From the NCBI GenBank assembly GCA_948567375.1, contig OX419762.1:7384001-7448000 (forward strand): a stretch of 64,000 nt of DNA. The letters run 5' to 3'. The stretch comes from Lunularia cruciata (taxonomy: Eukaryota; Streptophyta; Marchantiopsida; Lunulariales; Lunulariaceae). This document shows, in pieces, positions 58,583 through 64,000 of the stretch. Made by a program: the position numbers and the translations under genes. The notes beneath the pieces were generated by a model. It was not told the origin of the DNA and did no database searches. It worked only from the letters and a program-made list of their open reading frames with translations. Every line of letters starts with the position of its first letter. The first letter of the stretch is position 1.

Positions 58583-60615
58583 TTGTAGTAAAGGCACTTT
58601 GATTGTCATGATAAATGTGAATAGTAGATGTTGAATTAAATTGGATACTCTCAAGACATTGGCTGATCCAAACAACTACAGAAGCTATGGTAGCCATAGA
58701 CATGTACTCTACTTCAGTTCTAGACAAGGCTGTGGTCTTCTTCCAAGTGCTGCTCCAGCTGATTGCTCCACCACAAAATACAAAACATTAACCTGAGGTT
58801 GAGCATGGTTAGTCCACCTCATTGGCCCAATCAGAATCATTAAAACCATATAGTGAGCAAGTTTGACATTGATGCTCCAAACAATAGTTAACAGTACCTT
58901 TTACATACCTTAGGGTATGTTTTATGGCCTGAATATATTTCCTTCCAAGATTAGCCATAAAGTGAGTCAATACAGTAATGGTGTATGATAAATCTGATGG
59001 GGGTGCTAGTAGAGCCGCAAAGTAAGGACCCAACAACATTTAGGTAAGGAAAATGAGCACATTCAACCTTTTTCTCATCAGCAGAAGGGTAGTCTTCAAG
59101 AGACAAATGTACACCCGGTACCATAGGAGTGGAGACTGGTTTAACATCAAAAAAACCATAGTAAGTGAAGAGTTGTAGAAAATAATGTTGCTGTGACAAA
59201 TGATCCAACCTTCTTGACAGTCTAGGGTAATTTGTAAGCTCAAGTTATGATGTAACTCACCAAAATAGGTCATGGCAAAGTGGTCAAAAAGTTGGGATTT
59301 GATCTTGGTCAGGAAGGAAAAGTTACTGCAAGCAATTAACATATCATCAACATAAAGTGCTAATTTAGGAAAGTCAGATCTATGATAGAAATAGTAGACA
59401 TTTCTATCAACATTGGACTTGGCACATTTCCTGGGTGCATAGGTCGTAGGAATTAGTACTGTTGGATCATAATTCTCCTCTTGAGCCCAAAGAGGGAGAA
59501 CTCCTTCGTTAGAGCAGGCAGATTGTCTAAGAAACAGTGGTGGAGCTAGAGTGGGCTGAGGTATGTCATCAACTTCATCTGGCTGGGTTTTGGAGAAAGA
59601 GGACTGGTCAAATGAACCAAATAGCCTCCAAAAATGGTGGAATGTGCTCCAAAAAGTGTCTACTTGCTTGTTTAGAGAATTATGAATGGAGTTAACAATC
59701 TGAGACAAGGGAGAGGACCACCTAGATGGTGATGAGGGACCAAGCTGGGAGGCTTGGACCTCATGGAATAGTGAACTAGATGGCAATGGAGCATCAGCCT
59801 CAAATAATGAGTTAAGATGACCTTCTTCATATAATGGATTAGTAACATTAGAAGAGTGACCAGGTGGTCTTTGAAAAAAATCATCTTCAAAAGACAAAGG
59901 TTGAGGTGGTTTCACCACTGGGGAATGGACAGCTGGGGAAATTGCTATTGGAATAACAATAGAAGGGTGAGACCGTATGGGTGCAGTTTGACTTAGTGGG
60001 GCAGGTTGTGAGGCAGCTGGGGTTGCTGTAGCAGAGTCATTGGGACAACATGACTGTAGAATTGTTGATTTGCTACCTGAAGATCCTAGTCAATGGGACC
60101 TGAAGTAGTGGACTGAGAGTAATTCTAAAGTAAGCTAGTTAGCAACTCCTCCTCTTGAAACTTGATGTCTTAGAGGTGAAGACAAACCCATCTGCTGCAG
60201 TTAATAACCTCTTACTAGGGTATCATACCCAAGAAAAATGCATGCTTCAGACTCAAGGTCTAGTTTAGACCACATTTTGATAAGAACTTGTGCAAGGACC
60301 TTACAACCAAAGATATGTAAATTGGATAAGTGGGTTTTTGCTTGTGCCACATTTCAAATGGAGTGGAAAAACAAAGTATGGCTTTAGTAGCGCACCAATT
60401 TTGAAGATATGTTGCACAAGTTACTACCTCCCAGTTAAGGTTTGGAAAGGCCTGATTCATGGAGCATACATCAGACCATATTGTACAAAGTAGAATTTTT
60501 CCTCTCAACTACACCATTTTTCCAAGGGATGTAACTAATAGTATGTTGTCTTTCAATACCATTACATTCATAATAGTTAGTATCCTTGGGCCCCAATATT
60601 CAACACCTCCATTTT
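58583..60615 (-). mobile_element. Copia-2, 5'-truncated Ty1/copia remnant split by copia-1
   Basis: Reading the minus strand from 60,615: integrase core (GGVEYWGP, NGIERQHTISYIPWKNGVVE), a TPFEMWHKQKP block, CIFLGYD, a Pro/Ser-rich linker (59,040-59,918), a truncated RT with ALYVDDMLIACSN, then RNase H (YTITVLTHFMANLGRKY, TLRYVKGTVNYCL, FNDSDWA, IYHDNQSAF). The frame stops at the copia-1 insertion and resumes at 46,895. The part before the integrase core and most of the RT N-terminal half are missing. Confidence 0.88.
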
Positions 60616-60639
60616 CCTAGACCTTCTTAAGTTTGGTGG

Positions 60640-61065
60640 TGAGGGAGTTTGGACTCTAACTCCTTGACTCATTCTGCATTCACTCTCACTTTCTCTCTAT
60701 CTCCTTGCTTGATGAAGGTAATCCACTCATCAATCTTTCATAACCTTCATTTGGGAGAAAGTTCTCAATGATTGCAATAGTCTAACTCTCCTAAGACTCC
60801 TCTTGGTCATCACTCTTCTCTTTTTTATTGTATTTTGACTCATACCATGTAAGAGCCACATCCTCAAAGAAATCCAATAATAATGAGATCCACTCATTAT
60901 AATTCTCCTCTTCTCATTGTTTCCTATGCAAATCCTCTTGAAGTTTCTCACAAAAGCCTTCAAATCTTCTCCATCTTTACCAAAGAAAATTGGAAGTTTC
61001 TACATCTTAGCTTCTCACTACCTTTCTCTTCTTGCTATTTTTTTTGTCTGTCACCCTATAACTAA
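60640..61065 (-). pseudogene. Decayed gag-like retroelement fragment
   Basis: The minus strand in broken frames holds NEWISLLLDFFEDVALTWYE, reminiscent of the core of retrotransposon gag domains, followed by Lys/Glu-rich sequence. It abuts the truncated end of copia-2 and may belong to a different element. Confidence 0.35.
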
Positions 61066-61820
61066 TAGAGTACAAGTATGATTAATATTATTTTAGAATA
61101 GTACACTATACAGAACATAAAAGGTTGAGGTTGTTCTAAGATTTCTATTGAATTGTCAAATTCTAGAGTTCATATTAATCTAACCCTTATGGATAGTTTA
61201 CCTATAAGTTGAAAGATTAGCTCTATCACTAATCTTGAGAGCTACTTGATAAAAGTGATAGTTACTACATAAAAATACTAAGACTCTCTCCAAAATCTTT
61301 CACAAAGTTCTCTAACAATGTTACTACTTCATTACAATTGTAACAATATGGAGTTAGTAGCCAAGTTAATAGAGGCTAATAAGTTAGCAAATATGCCAAA
61401 TAAGCCAAGCAGTCTAAGAATATTCTAAAAGTATATCAGAAACTTCTTGGTAACTTTTATGTATCAAGTAATGTGTATGCCAAGTAGGTAACTTCTAGAG
61501 GGAAACTTCTTGGCTAGCTTTGCTTGCATGCTAAGTAGGTGTCTCATATGAGGAAGTTTCTTTGGAAGCTTCTTGGTTGGCTTAGCTTGCATTCCAAGAA
61601 TGCAATTTCTAGAAGGAATTTTCCTTGGGAACTTCCCAAGAGCCTTGTATATTTCTTATAAATATTAAAGCCCAAGATCATGCTAAATATTCAAAGTTTC
61701 CCTCATTTTGAGAGTCTCAATGTGATCTTCCACTAAGGTCTTCTATTCTCTTATTTATCTCCTTGGTCTTTTAGAGCAGTAGCCATGGTGGCAACACCTC
61801 TAATTATCATTACTATGTAA
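61066..61820. other. AT-rich region with LTR-like and repeated phrases
   Basis: aacttcttgg(c/t)(t/a) and agctt(t)gcttgcat-like phrases recur between about 61,435 and 61,630. A TATAAATA motif at about 61,660 is followed by an untranslated-leader-like stretch ending gagcagtagccatggtggcaa. It could be a single LTR or promoter part of an old element, but no partner was seen. Confidence 0.3.
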
Positions 61821-64000
61821 TAACAAATCAAGCACCTTACTCAATTGTTGGAAGAGAGAGATCATAAAACAAGAACAAGTAGAGAGAGCACCATTTTTGA
61901 GAACAAGATAAACAAATTCAATTTCCAAAGCCCAAGGTTTTTGAAAGTAAGAATCTCTCAAGTATAGTGGAGAATTTGTGTTTGATTGCAAACATCATTT
62001 TGAAGCTACAAATCTTCAAGATGAATAAAGCCAGATTCTCTTGGCTTGAATGATAATCGGATAAGGTTGCAAAATAACCATACAAGTGTAAGAATTTAAT
62101 ATATTTGCAAATTTTTACCCATGCTTTCATCCACTACATCCTTTCCAAGGATGAACCAAGGTCATATAGCAATTAAGATTTTTGTTGATAAGTTTAGTAA
62201 GAAAATCCATTTTGCACCAACGTTTGATACAATGGATACTCCAAAGTTTGAATAGATCAACTTTGATAATGTCTTCAACCATCATGGGATGCCTCATTGT
62301 GACAACCCAATGTTGATATACTAATAGTATAATTGTTAAGCACAAGTTGTTACCACAAGGATATGGTTTGGAAATGGTTTGCCTAGACGTGAAAGAAATA
62401 GTGTCACTTTGTCCCAAGTTGTCTATTGTTGCGTGTTTATCCTCTTGGGCAAGGCAACTCCCAAAAGAGGGTACTTCATCCCAAAATGACACAATATAGA
62501 AAAGAAAATCAAACACTCAAATCACATTCACAAAATATATCCTATCAACTTGGCTCCCGAGGTGATGGCTCAATCTACATTGAAAGTCATTGGACCCAAA
62601 TGTCTATAACCTTGCATTTTCCTATATGATGCATACCACAACACCAATAAGAGTGCTCTGCCCTTCCATGGAGGCGTTCCTCACTGCTATATTGCAAGTT
62701 CATGATGAGAGGAGCTCTTTTTTTACATGACACTTCACACATTCATAGCCATCATTGCCAGTCAATATATTGCCTCAATTCTTCAGAATACCCAGGGATC
62801 CAACACCCCTATCAACCCTGATTGCTTTCTTCCACCTCAACACTTGTGTTCTTACTTTGAGTTCCTCACCACTACTCTACCCAACAATCACAAAACATAC
62901 ACAATATTGACATTGACAGGTTTAAGGATCATAGAGGTCCTTATCCCACTGTCCACAAAAAAAATTCCAATTCATGTATACACAAACAATTGTAAATTGA
63001 CCATACACACAAATGTAGATAACAAAATGGCAAATCTTGGAATTCTGCACATGCATGAGCTAAATTGAACCCGTATTATGTTTGAGGTGATCTCCCTTAT
63101 ACCTTCTACTACAAAAGAATGGGGTGCATCCATGACTATGCAATGCCACAATCCTCAAATTATACCCTAAACCAATTGATACTAATCCCCAGATCATACT
63201 CTAAACCAATTGATACTAACCTTAATGTAATTACTCTCTTACCAAATTACCATTGCAATGGTGCAACTACAAGGGATGCCTATTATATACTCTACCAATT
63301 ACAAACCTCCAACTAGACATTGGAAAAATGCTCTTGATGACATGGCATTGGCAAAATTTTCCTATTGTACATGACCATCATTCTCTCTAACATTGTATAC
63401 ATGTTGTTTCCCTACTAACATCGTGTCCCCATTGGCAGATGGTCATGGTGATGCTTGACTACAATGGTCTCTCACCATGATGAGGTCTGATTCCAATGGT
63501 TAGATGACTCTAATGATCATGTTATAACAAAGTCACCCTAAAGGTGTAACTTGTTTTATAGATGTACACATGTATTGCTACAACCAATCTCTATTTCTTA
63601 GTCCCTCTTGGCTTTTCCGATGCATCTTCTCCATTGCATCTTTGGATCAGTTCATCAACATGCTATATGTATTCTTCTAGCTCTTGGCTGACATTGGTTG
63701 AGATGCTATCAAATTTTTGTCAATATGTTTCTGCAACTTCTCATCCAATTTGGTCAATTGCTCCATCAAAAACTTCTTGTCCCTAAAGCATGTATCTCTA
63801 ACTTCAACTCTTGGAGCTTTGCAAGATGAAATTGGGTCAATACCACCACTCCTACTTGCATCTTCAACTGGTTTGTGGTATCTCCCACTATTGTGATCAC
63901 CCACATATGCTCCTTGTCTAGAGTATCTTGGATGGATTGCATCTCCATACCTACCTCTTGGCTGATCTTCACATGGAGGATCTGCTCATGGTCCTTGTGG
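61821..64000. other. AT-rich intergenic region, no gene supported
   Basis: Open frames at 62,127-62,516 (minus), 62,727-63,068 (plus) and 63,677-63,972 (minus) have no recognisable motif. The last includes Lys/Glu/Gln-rich coiled-coil-like sequence that could be a gag relic. Confidence 0.35.
63161..63228. repeat. 34-bp tandem repeat, two units
   Basis: (t/c)atac(c/t)ctaaaccaattgat and actaa(t)cc occur twice with a period of 34 bases. Confidence 0.8.

Noticed and set aside
1-64000. CRISPR arrays, bacterial operons or riboswitches
   Set aside because: No spaced direct-repeat array of that kind; the genes are intron-containing plant genes.

Overview
The window is nuclear DNA of a land plant. 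It carries intron-rich genes of plant type (a two-domain Rubisco-LSMT-like SET protein, LST8 and a mitochondrial Ind1/NUBPL-type Mrp protein), with GT-AG introns of about 100-500 bp. These genes alternate with AT-rich, transposon-filled intergenic DNA containing Ty1/copia elements, a chromodomain Ty3/gypsy element (chromovirus) and decayed LINE-like elements. The short introns and the mix of elements would fit a non-seed plant, but that is inference; I cannot name the species from the sequence.

Layout. 1-6,821 (minus): an 18-exon gene, cut by the window start, for a protein with two SET-type methyltransferase units in tandem. The second unit keeps the catalytic motifs and the first has lost them. 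Exon lengths and intron phases repeat between the units, so the gene is an internal duplication. 7,160-8,980: an unclear plus-strand reading region and the LST8 upstream region. 8,984-9,931 (plus): LST8, a WD40 subunit of the TOR complex, with an uninterrupted reading frame. 9,932-13,670: no convincing gene. 13,671-15,998 (minus): an eight-exon Mrp/NBP35-family P-loop Fe-S protein of the INDH type, with a mitochondrial-type presequence. 16,500-22,100: two inverted remnants of one LINE-like family around a very AT-rich block. 22,100-39,500: AT-rich DNA with many small tandem duplications, decayed coding relics, a C21 tract, an (AT)n tract and a tRNA-like (possible SINE) segment. 40,073-44,088 (plus): a seven-exon gene for an 837-residue, mostly disordered protein with five RHNSG-like repeats, unrecognised. 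46,460-60,615: a three-level nest of LTR retrotransposons. A minus-strand copia (copia-2) is split by a plus-strand copia (copia-1, 46,896-58,577, target duplication GTCCA), and copia-1 is split in its RNase H region by a plus-strand chromodomain gypsy (51,223-57,463, target duplication CTAGT). 60,615-64,000: further decayed retroelement-like DNA.

The three recognised host genes have housekeeping roles (protein lysine methylation, TOR signalling, respiratory complex I assembly) and do not form a visible pathway or operon. The retroelements are all inactive by sequence: in-frame stops, frameshifts, and broken zinc knuckles and catalytic residues, many explained by C-to-T or G-to-A change. The most unusual item is the tandem SET gene, whose dead first unit looks like a built-in pseudo-enzyme.
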